This document shows, piece after piece, positions 22,561 to 34,859 of a stretch of 53,041 nucleotides of DNA. Location: assembly GCA_015680685.1 (NCBI GenBank), contig MNCI01009594.1, positions 564,143 to 617,183 of the forward strand, written 5' to 3'. The DNA comes from Gnetum montanum (lineage: Eukaryota > Streptophyta > Gnetopsida > Gnetales > Gnetaceae). The translations under genes were made by a program, and so were the position numbers. The notes beneath the pieces were generated by a model. It was not told the DNA's origin and ran no database searches. It saw nothing but the letters and a program-made list of their open reading frames with translations. Position 1 is the first letter of the stretch; each line of letters opens with the position of its first letter.

Positions 22561-24649
22561 TCTAGCAGGTTGCACTTGTAGTTCACTTGCAGGGCACTTG
22601 AAATCAATGCTAGTGGATTGTGAGCCGCATAGTGGTCACATTTCATAGTGTGACTTCATGTGGGCTGCATTTCGCAAAAGCAAAATTGTTAACAAATTAA
22701 AAATCAGTTCAGTATAAACACAAAAAAATTCTACTAGAAAATTGATTAATCTATGGTCATTTTGATGCAAATGCAATCACTTCTACTACAAGAAAGCAAT
22801 AAAACTTCATTTCTACTTCACTTATTCTTGTATGTTTGTGTTTATTCACTTATGTTTGTGTTTTTCTGCCTTAAGATGTCAATTTTCCACTTGTTGAAAA
22901 ATCCCAAAAACATTACTAATAATGGATGAAAGAAAAAAAATTTCAAATTGCAAGAACAATTTGGACTCATTAAGCATCGTTCAAACCGTAAACAATGGAA
23001 AGCATATTACCTTTCACCTAGTGACAAGAGCTTGCAAATGCACGCAAATGCTCAATCATACCCTCCCTCTACACTAAAGCTCCAACTGTGGGACTATGAA
23101 ATTTCTTGCAACTTTAAGCTATAATTCAAATTATGCTTGCTACAACCTCTAGCACCTATGTCTCCCCATACATAGTTCAACATCATTTATTCATTTCAAT
23201 GTTGTTTTTACCACCTTTGATGCACATGCTTTCAACTGATGATGCACATGAGATGAAGCTACGTTGTGAAACATATCATGCATACTGATATGGGCATTCG
23301 TATGGCCATGCACGGGCATTGGTATGTGCATGCAAGACCCTATGGCATTCTCTACCTAATAAAACCAAGAATATCCTTTGCCTATCCAAAGTGCCAAGCT
23401 AATTAGGTAGGTTGCCTTATTATGATTTGTTGTACAAATTAGCCTCGTTTTAATTTGGACATGGTGATATATACTTTGGATTCCAGTTTGGTGAATAAAT
23501 GGTATATTGGTTATTTATTTGTTTAAGTACAATGGATTTGGTCACTTAACTGGGTCTCTCTCTCAACGTATGAATGTATAGGGTAGTTAATAGGTAGCAA
23601 ATCTATGGCGATTAGCACCATAATGCCACGAGAGATGTATAAAGTGACAGTCTGTCATGGCAGAGGAATCTATGTTTTCTAGCTATGTTTTTGTTAACAC
23701 ACGATACATTTTCATATCTGTTGTTTGATTCCTTTGATTCGACTAAGACTTGATATATTGCATTCAACTTTACACAACAATTATTGATGATGAGCCTTGG
23801 TCGTAAACACTTTTTTCATATTGCAGATGATTCAAAATAACTTCATTCGTGACATGGGAACTCTAAAACCAAACAGATGTTGTAGGAAGCTCTAAATGTT
23901 TGTAAAATTGGTGTGCAATTACATATTCAACACAAAGCGTACATAGAATACTTGAATATATTCTCTTTGAAAGTTGTTAAATCAACCTTAGTTGCTTCAA
24001 CAAACATGTTACCCAAATATTGTAAATAAAGCACTTCATATTCCATGAATTTAGTACGTGCCTTTGTCTAAGAACCATGACTACTGTATTGAATTAAGTA
24101 GGTTTGGAACCATGGTTGTATTATTTGCATGCTCTAGCTTGTTTCTTCTAAAATAAAAAATGGTGGTGTTGAGTTGAACGTTTATAATATCTAAAATTTA
24201 AATTTTATTACATGCTTGAACTCTTTGAATCTATTAGATATTAGAAATATACATGCTATAATCTTTGAAAATATGATTTTAAAAACTACTAAGCATTCTT
24301 AGTAGTATTTATAACAAATCAACCAAATTTACAACTATAATATGTCATTTATGTCTAATGTGCTTTATTGTAAGACATTGTAGGAAAATGATGAGATCCC
24401 ATTCATGCTATGCTAATTATGCATTGTAAATGATGAGGAATAGTAGTAGATAAATAATTTGCCTTTGCATTATAGCCTTTACTAATATTATTCAAATAGA
24501 AATATTCTTTTTCTTTTCCTTCTAGATTTGCAGAAATTTTTCAAAACATTGTTTATTTTACCAATTTGGCAAACTTGGTTAGGATCATAATAAAGAATAT
24601 ACTTGTGAATATTCCAATTACTAAGTCATAGAACTCCCTAATGAAGCTA
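22561..24649. other. Intergenic sequence, nothing firmly recognised
   Basis: 22561-22680 continues short-motif sequence of the array type. 23340-23830 is less AT-rich than its surroundings and might be an old solo LTR or promoter fragment, but I found no paired termini. No coding motif. Confidence 0.45.
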
Positions 24650-24933
24650 TCATTTATCATGTGTTTCCATCAGCACTTTTTTGAAGTGTTTATCTAATGA
24701 AGATGCAAAAAGATTATGAGTGGAGGCAACAAACTGATAAATAGCTTCAACATCTAACATCATCATATCTACCTCAAGAAACATAATATCATATTGTGTC
24801 TATCTTTTTACTTTAAATTCATTGAGTAGGAAAAGCTTTTGAATTTCTTCTATTTGTTTCAAACATTTATTTGATAAAGCATTACTTCATACAACACATC
24901 CATAAAGAATAATAGGGGGTATCGAACCCCAAA
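24650..24933 (-). pseudogene. LINE (L1-like) fragment: sequence just after the RT domain
   Basis: The minus strand reads IPPIILYGCVV, a stop, LKQIEEIQKLFLLNEFKVKR, a stop, QYDIMFLEVDM and further to LMETHDK and a stop at 24650-24652. This fits the region C-terminal to RT in plant L1-like LINEs (pattern V-ILYGCEVWG ... W-KIE-IQK-F ... PY-ILL-E-G). Two stops replace residues within ~90 codons. No upstream RT catalytic box and no poly-A tail could be assigned. Moderate confidence, from memory of the family pattern only. Confidence 0.55.
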
Positions 24934-26640
24934 AATAATATTAATAATAAAAAAAATTAGAGTACATCATATGTTTAATATTGAGTATCAAGCATGAAAC
25001 ATAACATATAAATTTAAAAACTTTCCAATTTTAGGAATGTATACTTAGGTGTACAATTTTAGAATTAAAATAATGCTTTGAAAAATCAAGAGAGGAAAAT
25101 TAATTGTTAGTTAGGAGAATGATCTCAATCTTAAAAATATTTATATCACTTTTAACATTCATACTTGAACCTAAAATACCAAAAAGAATTTGAGGTAGCA
25201 ATATAAATATTTTATGAAACTTTAACTTTTGTAGAAGAGGAAAATCTAATGGAAAATGACAACATAAATTATCTAACAAAGTGTCCATCATAATTGAAAT
25301 TACATCAAGATTCTTTGTCATTGATGTCATCCCACATAATACAATATTTAATTTTTGAGTTAATAGTATTTTTCTTGTATAAGAAAACATTTTCGTTATA
25401 GGCTCTCTTTGGACTAATTAACACTTTTCTAGTTTATTTATTGCTATTTGATCATTTTTATCATTTATAGTAACTTGATGTTTTATCTTCAATATCAAAC
25501 TCTTTTTTCCTATCCTAAACTTTCATATGTTTTATTTTTTTTCCTCAACATTTTTTTCTTAATTGAAAAAAGACAAGCATTAAATAAATGTACTTCATGA
25601 TAATAAAAGTTGTAAGAATTAGAAATATTATAATATATGGATGGCTAAATACAAGTCTTCCTGCTTGCTTGTAATACAAATTCTTTTTAATGGTAAAAAC
25701 AAATATTGATTTTAATAGAAAATATCTATGAGAATCAAACAATTTGAAAATAAATTCGATATACTTAATGAGATTAAAAAGACTAATAATCTCTTGTTCG
25801 ATTTTTTTAAATCAACTAAAGATTAAATAATGTGACAAAATATTCTATAGATTTGATTAAAAATATGGAGTCTACTTTCAAATAATTAACATTGCATATT
25901 TATGTATAAATGAACCTATATCTAGGGCATGTTGTACCATTGAAGCATAAAATAACTTCACAAAGAGAAGAAAAGAATAATATTTAGCATGAATTACTTA
26001 AATGTTATATTTTTACATCATATCATTTAATTATGAAGTGAAACTTCAATTATAAAGAAGGTTAAAAGTTGAATACACATATTTTGATGTCAAATTAGCT
26101 ACTAGTGACTTATATACATCATCAAGGATAACAAAATTAGGTGTCTTACATCACCATTAATGAAAGAATGTATCTCAATTTTTTTCTCAATAGCTTATAA
26201 ATTTGCATTTTCAAATTTAATTAAAAAAATTTCATTAATAGAAAAAGTGAAAATTTTGACATTATTTAAAGAAATTGGAGGTAATTTAGAATCCCCCATA
26301 TGGAAATTATAGAAAGATCAAATTTACTAAAGAAAAATCAAAGAGAAAAATTAGATCTACTAGAGAAAAATCAAATTTGCTAGAAAAAAAATAAGATTCC
26401 AACATCTTAGACTCTTGGAATAGAACATAAAGGTTCTTTCTGCAAAAAATGAGTTTTTGATGTAAACATAGAATCTCATAAAGAATAGTAGGTTAAACAA
26501 TTGTGTGATAATATATTCCTTCTTATATTTTATTGTTAACGAAAAGAGCACTTTCACACCACTTGTAGCTCTTTGAGTAATACACTAATACTATTTGTAA
26601 TTTTAGGCCAAGATATTTCAAAGAGGAAATGATGTCCACA
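24934..26640. other. Very AT-rich sequence with an unidentified minus-strand open stretch
   Basis: The minus strand at 25390-25100 is open for 96 codons (ISIMMDTLLDNLCCHFPLDF and onward) and reads like decayed protein, but I do not recognise it and it is not clearly joined to the LINE fragment. 25400-26640 has further short hydrophobic open pieces without motifs. Confidence 0.4.
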
Positions 26641-27323
26641 TGTGTGACATCCCATTCCTGAATGTCAATGAAATATGATTACTTACATTAAAAAACATTG
26701 CATTATGTGAAAATAACTTCATCGCATGTATAACTTGGAAAATAATGAAAAATGAACATGGAATTAAGTCAAAAAAAGAAAAAAGTAGAGATTTTATTTA
26801 TGTTTGTTTGGTACACTGTAACATCCTCTAGGTTTTCTTTCAATGATACATAAGACCTTAAAGGCAAGCTGGCATTACCACCATGGTTAGGATATCCAAC
26901 CAAAGGGGTCATCAACTCCTTCTTGTCCCACTTCACTTGACTCTCATCACTTGCCAATCTTGGTTTACAACTCCATGTTGATATGACCTCTAAGCTTGGC
27001 CTTAAATGTCATAGATCAAACCCATTTTCAAGGGAAAATGTGAATAGTTAAAAATTCTTATAATGCAACACCCCTTCTTCTAAAGCTAATTACATGATTA
27101 TAGTATAATTTCACCCTTAACAAGGAATGAGACATTACAATCTACTTCCCTTAAGCATCTAACTCATCCTTAAGCGCTTCCTCTATGTCCAACTGCTCAA
27201 CAACTACTTCCTCATTTTGCTCCTCATTCTCTACTTAATTATTATTCTCATTATCATCTATTCATAAAAGGAAAAAAACTCTAAATTACTATATATAATT
27301 CATTACCTAAGAATAAATATAAT
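26641..27323 (-). other. Probable tail and degraded 3' LTR region of the chromovirus
   Basis: Follows the chromodomain on the minus strand. It includes an acidic segment (EENEEQNEEVVVEQLDIEE at ~27230-27175), plausible for the end of pol, then strings such as TGTAACATCC (26817) and GGAATGAGACATTACA (~27122) that recall chromovirus LTR ends. I could not pair them with a second copy at the other end, so LTR limits are not given. The open piece 26957-26769 is unidentified. Confidence 0.35.
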
Positions 27324-28802
27324 TTAGTACTCAATGTCATGATGATCAAAAAGCTGAGGATAAGTGTTGAGAATAAACTCCCTATTTTTCCAAGTTTCTT
27401 TATCATAATTTGGCCATTGAACATGTACTTTTCTGATGGTTTTATTATGAAGCTTCTTGGTTTTATGATTATTGATCACAATTGGTTTAACCTCAAAGCT
27501 AACACTAGATCTCATGGGTAAAGAATTCCAATCTAGTACATAAGTCACATCATTTTCATGAAACTTCTTTAGTAGAATTACATGGAAGATTCGATGATTT
27601 CTTAAAGTTCCTAGAAGATTTAGTTGATGTGCTACTTCATCGATTCTTTCTCTGAGATTTCAAAGGGTCCACAATATCTTAGAGCTAACTTAGTATATTT
27701 TCCTAACTTAAGGGAACTCTTGGTAGGTTTTATTCTTAGTAGTATTTAATCTTCAATTTGAAATTTCTTCTTAAGCTGATGTTGATCCACATATCCTTTA
27801 TACTTATCTTGGCTTGCTTGTAGATTTTGTCTAACCTTTGGAATAATATTCTTTATTATTTTCATTTCTTCTTCCTTCCACTTTGCTCTTAAAGTTGGAT
27901 NCATTATTTTCATTTCTTCTTCCTTCCACTTTGCTCTTAAAGTTGGATCTCTCTAAGTTAGTGATGCATGATAATTTCATCCATAAATAACTTTGAATGG
28001 TGGTCAATGTATGGATCCTTGATAATTATTACTGTAGGCCAATTTAGCTAGATGCAAGTAATTCTTCCATGCCTTTGGTCTACTTCTAATGTAGCTTCAT
28101 AGAATGTCTTCTAGTATTCAATTAACATGCTATGTTTGGTCGTATGTCTCTAGGTAATACAATGTGCTAAATTTTAATTGAGTCCTAGGTTCCCTTAAAA
28201 AGCTTCATTAGAATTCAGATATGAACTTAGGATCTCTATAAAAATTGATTGATTTTGGGCATCCATTTAATCAAAATAATTCTTATACAAATTTTTGGGC
28301 TACTTCTTTAACTGAGTTCATAGATTTCAAAGCTATGAAATGGATCATCTTTGATAGATGATCAACTACCACCAAGATTGAGTCATTCCCCTTCTTTTTA
28401 TTACTAGCAATCTCACAATAAAATCCATGGTAACGACTTCCCAATTCCATGTTGGCATCTCTAAATGTTGTAATAATCTACTAGGTTTATTTTGTTCAGC
28501 TTTCACTCTCTAGAAGGTTGGACAATTTTTTATGTATGTGGATACATCATTCTTTATTCCATGCTAGAAATAAAATTTGTGTATCATCACATAGGTTTTG
28601 ACATATCTAGGATTTTTATCGTATGGTACCTTATGAGTTTTGAAGAATAGCTTAAGTCTCCAATTTTCTTCTAGTATACATACCCTTTGTTATTTTATCA
28701 ATAGACCATCTAAAGAGAGATGGTAGCGAGGCTCAGAAGAAATATTGGATAAAATCTTCTTTAAATAAGGATATTTTTTTTATTTGTTTCTTAATTTCTC
28801 TT
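27324..28802 (-). pseudogene. Chromovirus integrase with C-terminal chromodomain, broken
   Basis: Minus strand from right to left: pre-integrase text (SEPRYHLSLDGLLIK at ~28735-28690), the zinc-binding segment (KNDVSTYIKNCPTF, RVKAEQNKPSRLLQHLEMP at ~28550-28450), the core start (WEVVTMDFIV, first Asp at ~28425), a shifted segment with RDPKF at ~28230 where the second catalytic Asp is replaced by Tyr, and finally the chromodomain (KVHVQWPNYDKETW, then YPQLF) at 27470-27330. Chromodomains of this class bind histone marks and guide integration to heterochromatin. Many stops and an assembly duplication at 27855-27948. It is cut on the right by the truncated LTR of element C. Confidence 0.82.
27855..27948. 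repeat. 46-bp direct duplication around a single N (assembly join)
   Basis: 27855-27900 and 27903-27948 are identical (attattttcatttcttc...agttggat), separated by N (27901) and C. The same arrangement is found at 48178-48271 and 52325-52432. It looks like overlapping contig ends joined without merging. Confidence 0.85.
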
Positions 28803-29193
28803 TAGCTAGATTACTTTAGCTTAATTAATTGGTAGTATTAAATGAAATTTCACAAAACATTCAATGTATGAATAAAATGTTTAGGCTAGCCAAGGTGTTG
28901 TAAGGTTTGATAAGCAAGCTTGTCTTTATTGCCACACACACTGTCATGCTTAGGTACAATAGTGCTCAAATAAAGATCTATACAATCAATGACTCTTGCT
29001 ATGGGTACTTTGGAAAATATTCTAACTCTAGAAAAAAGAAATTGTAAGAGCTCTACTATACTATGAAATAAAACTATTCCAAAATATGTGTCCAAGCACT
29101 ATATTTATAGGTTGGTACACTCCCTACGATATCAGATATCCAACACCACTTCATGGGCCCCAATATCAGAGCCAAGAAAAAGACAATTCATCA
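28803..29193 (-). repeat. Truncated 3' LTR of element C
   Basis: 28803-29193 matches 37398-37834 of the 5' LTR (tagcttaatta.ttggtagtattaaatg through to attcatca). About 450 bp of the R/U5 side is missing. TATA on the reverse strand at ~29101-29109 and AATAAA near 28926 are kept. Confidence 0.88.
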
Positions 29194-29261
29194 TACCCAA
29201 TCAAAAACATTTGATTGTAAGAATGTATAAGGATAAAAACCTTAACTAATCCAATCAAATG

Positions 29262-29350
29262 GTATGCAAGTGGGTCTTTCCCAAATTAGGCACATGCCCC
29301 TTCTTGCCTTTGCATAGCCTCAAACCAAGGAGTCTGTAGGCCCCATGGAT
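29262..29350 (-). other. Conserved 3' noncoding block (copy in C)
   Basis: gcaagtgggtctttcccaaa ... ggagtctgtaggcccc is the diverged equivalent of the A and D blocks, in the same place between integrase and LTR. Confidence 0.5.
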
Positions 29351-29841
29351 GATTAATGGTTATAGAAAGTTAACTGCAAAGACCTAGAAAAAACTACCTA
29401 AGAATTATTACACATGAAACCAAGACATCAAATAAGAACATGAACATTGACAATGAGGTGAGGCATGAAAAGCATAGATGGATGAGAGAGAAAGTGGAAT
29501 GGAGTTCCTGATTAAGGTCACATAACATCCCTTATGAATTTGTAGTTAAATGACCTAATAAAATCCATCCTTAGTCTAGACCAAAACCAAGCACATTCAA
29601 TGACTTTGCATCACCACTCTAAGACTAGTCCACCCCCTTGAGACATAAGAGTGCTCCCATAGAACAACCACCATTCCTTATTTAAGAATAAAAGAGAAAC
29701 AGGAAGTGAGAGAGAACCTTAGTTAGAGGGGGCCTTCAATCATGGGTAACATGTCTTTCTAGTCTCATAACTAGTGCTTGTAATCCATTTATTTTGTCTA
29801 AGGGGTGTGATTTGAATTTTCATCATTTTTTTATTTATTTT

Positions 29842-29870
29842 ATATTATTATTATTATTATTATTATTATA
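29842..29870. repeat. (ATT)n microsatellite
   Basis: About nine perfect trinucleotide repeats in the element C 3' noncoding region. Confidence 0.9.
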
Positions 29871-30561
29871 TGGGAATCACACCATGCAAAGACTTATTCA
29901 ACTTTCTGTTATTAGTCAACATAGAATGGTAAGAAATCCATAAAAACACACATGCATCTAAGTAAGTAGAAAGGCACAAAGAGTATCGAGTCTCCTTGAA
30001 GTGACATCCTATTCAAACCTTTGAATCCTTTCCAAGTCAAGCAATTGGCAAGGTCACAAGTTTGTTAAAGTCTTATTAATGAAAAAGGAACCTCATACTT
30101 TCAAAACAAAGAAAATCATAAAGTTTGTGAATGGATGGATGTTGTGGATTCACTACCTATTTCATGAAAAAGAAACCATGTCCTAGTTATCGATAACAAA
30201 ATTCAAAGCTAGAATCTAAACACCAACAATCAAATAACTAGATAGCACATGCTTACATAAAAAAAACCACACTGTACCCAATTGGCAATAAGGCACATTA
30301 TTATTAAAACATAATAAAAAAATCACACCAAAATAAAGAAAATTATACAAGAAATTGTAAAATATTTAAGAAAAATAAAACATACTAACGATGTTATAAA
30401 ATAAGAAATTGGAAGATAAAAAAAATTAAAGCAAATCAATAACATAAAAAGAAACAAAAATGTGTAAGATAAAGAAGGCATAAAACAAAAATTTGTAAAA
30501 ATAACAAAGTGAAAAAAATGTGTAAAATAAAAAGATGAAAACTGAGAAGCCACTTATATAG

Positions 30562-31990
30562 TTAGCATGGATGGAAATCTCCCCCATGACTAAGTTGAAA
30601 GGAGAAGATCCAAAAGATTGAGTGTGGTTGTCCATCCGATGAGGTGTTTGCTGAACTATCTTTCTTAGGCTCATGAAAGGGTTTGACTTCTTGTGTGTTG
30701 ACCAAATGCTTCTTGTCTAGGCTCTCAAGTTTGTAGATCAACATGGCCCTAGAAGGAAAAATTTCATAAATGATATAAGGTCCTTCCCACAACATCTGAA
30801 ACTTAGTTCGTTAAGGTATGTGTGTGGGGTTCCAGTAGAGGACCTTATCTCCTTATTGAACTTTAACTTTTCTAATTCTAAGGACATGGTACTTTTTGTT
30901 AAATGCCTTGTGAAACTTGTTAGATGATAGGGCCATGAATTTATTTTTGTCTAGTAGGTTGAGATTCGTTAATCTTTCTTTTTATGCTATACTTGAGTCA
31001 AGGTCAAGGTCATAGGTTGTTGATAGTGTACAAAGCTCAAATTGAATAAGAAGTATTTGTAATTTTCTATACACCAACTCATAGGGAGAATAGCCTATAG
31101 GGAGTTTTCATGTTGAGTGGTGGGCCCAAAGGGAATTATTTATTTTTGTGCTCCAGTCTCTCCTATATTTGCTAATAATTCTAATTAGGATATTTGTAAT
31201 TTCCCTATTTGTAACCTCAGCTTGGACATTAGCTTGGGGGTGGTAGGGTTTTATTAGTTTATGTTCAAACCCTAAGCATTACATAATCTTTCAAAAGATA
31301 GTACCTATAAACTGGGTTCCATTATCAAAAATTAATGCACGTGGCTCACCAAACCTATTAATAACATTCTATTGTACAAATTTAGCAGTAGTAGAAGACG
31401 TAGAGTCAATGATGATTGCTTCTTTTGCCCATTTCATATAATAGTCAATAGCAACTATGATGCATGCCTTTCCATTTGACATGGGCATGATGGAACCCAT
31501 GAAGTCAATGTCACAAATGTTGAAGGGTCCCAATGGTTGAATCCACTGCTAAGGTTCCTCCATTCAACCAGTTATTCTACCATCTCATTGGTAGCATTTA
31601 CAAGAGTGGACAAATTAGTAAGCATCCCTGAAAATTATTGGCCAATAATACCTTGCCATCAGGATTTTAATGGTCATATGTCTCTCAACATAATGGCCCC
31701 CACAAGGACCCTCATGAGTATCCTGGAAAATGCACAGTTGATAAACATCAGGGACACACCAACGAATAAGGCCATCAACACATACCTTGTAGAAGTGTTT
31801 GTTGATCTTCATGAAGCATTTCACCTAGTGAAGAAACTATTGTTTCTTCTAGTGGTCCAACTCTTGTGGCATCTCTTGAGTAAGAAGATAGGTGAGAATG
31901 CCATCAGACCATTTGGGCTCAGTGGGCAATTGTTCAATTATAGCCCCAGCAAAAGAAGTTCATCAAGAAATAGATAAGATAGTGGGCTTT
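30562..31990 (-). pseudogene. Element C integrase remnant
   Basis: The H2C2 segment lies at 31824-31615 (THEGPCGGHY, MARYYWPIIFRDAY). The core keeps all three acidic positions: Asp in CDIDFMGS (~31515), Asp in IFDNGTQF (~31325) and Glu in TNREI (~31205). The C-terminal part is open from 30795 to 30562 (MLWEGPYIIYEIFP ... LSHGGDFH). Several stops lie between, at Gln- and Trp-like positions. The last codons overlap the polypurine-like motif at 30581-30593. Confidence 0.88.
30581..30593 (-). other. Polypurine-tract-like 13-mer in the integrase tail (C)
   Basis: Plus strand CCCCCATGACTAA, reverse TTAGTCATGGGGG: identical to the motif next to the 3' LTR of D. Confidence 0.6.
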
Positions 31991-31999
31991 CCTCCTTTT

Positions 32000-33290
32000 G
32001 TTGTCCCATCATAATCGAGACAAGTGGTCAACAACCACATTCTAAGTTCTCTTTCAATCTACCATTGTAAGAATGAATTCCTACAAGATCACTAGCCACT
32101 GTATGATATAAGGGCTTACCATTGGCTTATTTATTAAGGAGAGAATTGCACTATGATCAGTGTGCAAAAATACTTTATATCCAAGCATGTAGTTCCTAAA
32201 CTTCTCTAGAGAAAACACCACTACCATCAATTTTTTTTCTATGGTGGTGTAGTTTAATTATGCACCCACAATGCTTCAACTTGCATAGTGGATGTAATAT
32301 GGATGTTTCTTACCATCCAATTGCATAAGCATAGCCCCCAAGGCATAATTTGATGCATCTATCATAACTTGAAATGATTTGAACTAGTAAAGTACTTGTA
32401 GAATTGGAGTTTCTACAAGTTTCTCCTTCATCTATTGGAATGCTTTTTCACATTCCTTGGTCTAAATAAATGGAGCATCTTTTTTTGTTAGCTTAACCAA
32501 TGGTTTTACGATCTTAGAGAAATTCTCTATGAAATTACCAGTAGTAACCAGTGTGTCCAAGGAATGACCAGATATCTTTTATAGTTTCTAGTTGTTGGGT
32601 AATTCCTTGGATGATCTTTATTTTTTCAAATTCAAACTCAATGCCTTCTTGTAAGATTCTATGCCTTAATACAATGCCTTCTTGGACATGAGATGGCTCT
32701 TTTCCCAATTGAGTCATAGGTTTATTTCCACATATCTTTTTAGTACTTGCTCAAGGTGGTCTAAGGCTTTCTTGAATGTAGCACCATAAGTAGAAAATTC
32801 ATTCATAAATACTTCCACTCTGCTACTGATTTGCTACTGAAAGATGCTTAAGCCTAGGCATTGGAAAGTGACAAGAGCATTTCATAGACCAAAAGGCATC
32901 TTGCAATATGCAAAGGTCCCCTAGGAACTCATGAATGTTATTTTGAACTAGTCTTCTATTGTAATATGGATTTGGTTATAGCCACTATAACCATCTAGAA
33001 AACTGTAATATCAATGCTTATATATGATGTCCAACACTTGATCAATGAACAACAATGGAAAATGATCCTTGAATGTTGCCATATTCAACAGTTAAAAATT
33101 GATGCAAATCCACAACTTGCCACCTTTCTATGGCATAATCATGAGTGGACTAACCCACTCACTATCTGCAATGGGATAGATAAACCCTACCTTGAAGAGT
33201 TGTTTAATTTCCTCTTTGATGATCTACTTCAATTTGGGATTCAATCGCCTCTATGACTACCTCTTTGGCTTCATGGCTGAGTTAATGTAA
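32000..33290 (-). pseudogene. Element C reverse transcriptase and RNase H remnant
   Basis: Minus strand: IIKEEIKQLFKVGFIYPIAD and SEWVSPLMI (~33220-33140), then YYSFLDGYSGYNQI (~33000-32960), MPFGL (~32900) and the catalytic box, which reads VEVFMNEFSTYG (~32820-32785): both aspartates of the usual (F/Y)MDD are altered (N, E). RNase H follows with IDASNYALGAMLMQ (~32370-32330), TTIEKKLMVVVFSLEKF (~32255-32200) and LHTDHSA (~32165), which keeps the Asp. Stops throughout. Confidence 0.85.
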
Positions 33291-33739
33291 ATAAAATGTC
33301 TAAATATCCTAAGATCAATCATTGTGAGTTTAGGATATGATCAAAAAAATGTTTTTGACCTTTTTTCAATCACATTCAATAGCATTTGTTTCTATTTTGG
33401 AGCAATATTTTCATTGATTATTACTAGCTTCCCATTTTTCAAGAATGTGTATTCCATGCTAGTAAGTAACATTTTTAACTCAATGGGCTCTTGCTTAAAA
33501 TTTTCAAAAATTTCACACTCTTCCTAAGAGGTATCATCATTTTCATTATCAAAGAGTTGTTGATGAAATTTCTCTAGTTCATCCATGCCTTTGACATAAG
33601 CACATGTTAGGCTCTCAGTAGGTTCCATACACATTGTGCTAGTTTCGAGACTAGTGGTCAGCCACTAAATGTCCTCTTTTTTTGTGGCTATTGCATATAG
33701 ACATCTTTGAATATTTTCCTCAAAGGCACACTACCTGTA

Positions 33740-34210
33740 TGTAGAAATAGATGGGTATTTCACATACTAGAGTTTCTACACACAATTGCACCTTATATCA
33801 CTATATGTGATGCATAGAACTCATTTATTGATCTTTCCAAATCCATTTTATTTAGATATATTTAGGGAAAGATCTCTTATGCTCATTCTTGCATCAAAAA
33901 TGCTTAGCCACACTCTTCCCATAATGATTGGGAAGTCCCCTTTACAATTCTCAACCTTGATTACCAGGAAATCGACAGGACAAGACCACCCACAAACAAT
34001 GAACACAATGCCTTCTTCCAGTCCTAATGGAATAGTAATGGACTAGTCTACTAATTCCAATTAGATATTGCTCTTCTTGAAAGGTGGTATGACAAAAGCA
34101 GTATACAACTCATAAGAAGTCAAGTTCACACAGAAACCTGAATCAAGAAGAGCTTTACATGGTTCATTCCTAGGATTCTATAAATAAATAAGAGGACTCC
34201 TAGGATCAGC
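33740..34210 (-). pseudogene. Element C retropepsin-type protease remnant
   Basis: The active-site segment reads ALLDSGFCVNLTSYELY (~34165-34110) with an intact Asp-Ser-Gly, followed by SITIPLGLEEGI, CGWSCPVDFLVI and GDFPIIMGRVWLS. Two in-frame stops (TAA, TAG) lie after the active site. This is the best preserved protease active site of the three copies in the window. Confidence 0.85.
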
Positions 34211-34859
34211 TAATTCCTTGGGAAGGTTGCCATCCTAGATCCTATTAGATATAGCTTGAATGAGCATAATAGTATGGATTCTAGGCAGTATTTGGTTTGA
34301 AAGGGATTTGAATGGATTAGATGTAGAAGGAGATGAAGAAGAAGGATTGCCAGCTGTAGGTATATGTGAGGGTTTAAGTGTGATGTTGGGTTGGAAAAAG
34401 GATCTTTTTCATGATCTAGTATTCAAATCACTTAGTTGATGAACCAATTGTAGATTGATGGCTCTAGTAGCATTGCGTTGCTATGGTTGAGCTAGAAGTT
34501 CATCCTACATAAATGGAGTAGGCAGTAGCTATGTTGAGGATGGAGGAATAGGTGCAAGAATAGAAGGAGGATAAGGATAAAAAGTGGTATTCCTCCTTGA
34601 ATGTGAAGAATGAGTTTGATAGTATTTGGAAGGATGTAGTAGTGATGTTGGAAAGGAGAAACATGATTGGAAGAGTCACATGGAGATAGAGGTTATTAAA
34701 CATAATGCCAATATGGATCTAGTTGTCTATAAGGGTATTGATGCCTTGGCATCCCATGACTATGGTTGCTGCCATAGTTGATACTACTTGTATAATTGTG
34801 GTGGAGCTTCACTTGGATAATATTTTTGTTTCTAATGGAACTTCCTTAGATTGACTTGA

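Larger units (their letters stand above)
29194..30561 (-). other. Element C 3' noncoding region
   Basis: Contains the conserved 3' block (29262-29350), an (ATT)n microsatellite (29842-29870), and an A-rich tract (30300-30540) whose minus-strand translation is hydrophobic (FLFYTFF-type). The hydrophobic open frames here (for example 30553-30323) are produced by A/T composition; I do not call an env gene. Confidence 0.65.

Noticed and set aside
22786-22800. CTACTACAAGAAAG as a CACTA transposon terminus.
   Set aside because: It lacks the leading CA, points away from the repeat array, and has no partner or target duplication that I could find. The string at 21207 lies inside a reading frame.
23340-23830. 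Possible solo LTR of a Ty1/copia element.
   Set aside because: No matching inverted TG/CA termini with a target duplication and no second copy in the window.
24921-24931. ATCGAACCCC as a tRNA T-loop.
   Set aside because: No acceptor or anticodon stem can be folded around it.
30323-30674. Hydrophobic open frames after integrase (also 1357-1711 and 44487-45339) as an env-like gene.
   Set aside because: They are translations of A/T-rich or 15-bp repeat tracts, differ in frame and sequence between copies, and two cross the N gap.
31537-31977. 146-codon plus-strand open frame and similar frames at 4817-5308.
   Set aside because: Both are antisense shadows of the integrase zinc-binding region in C and B; they resemble each other because the integrases do.
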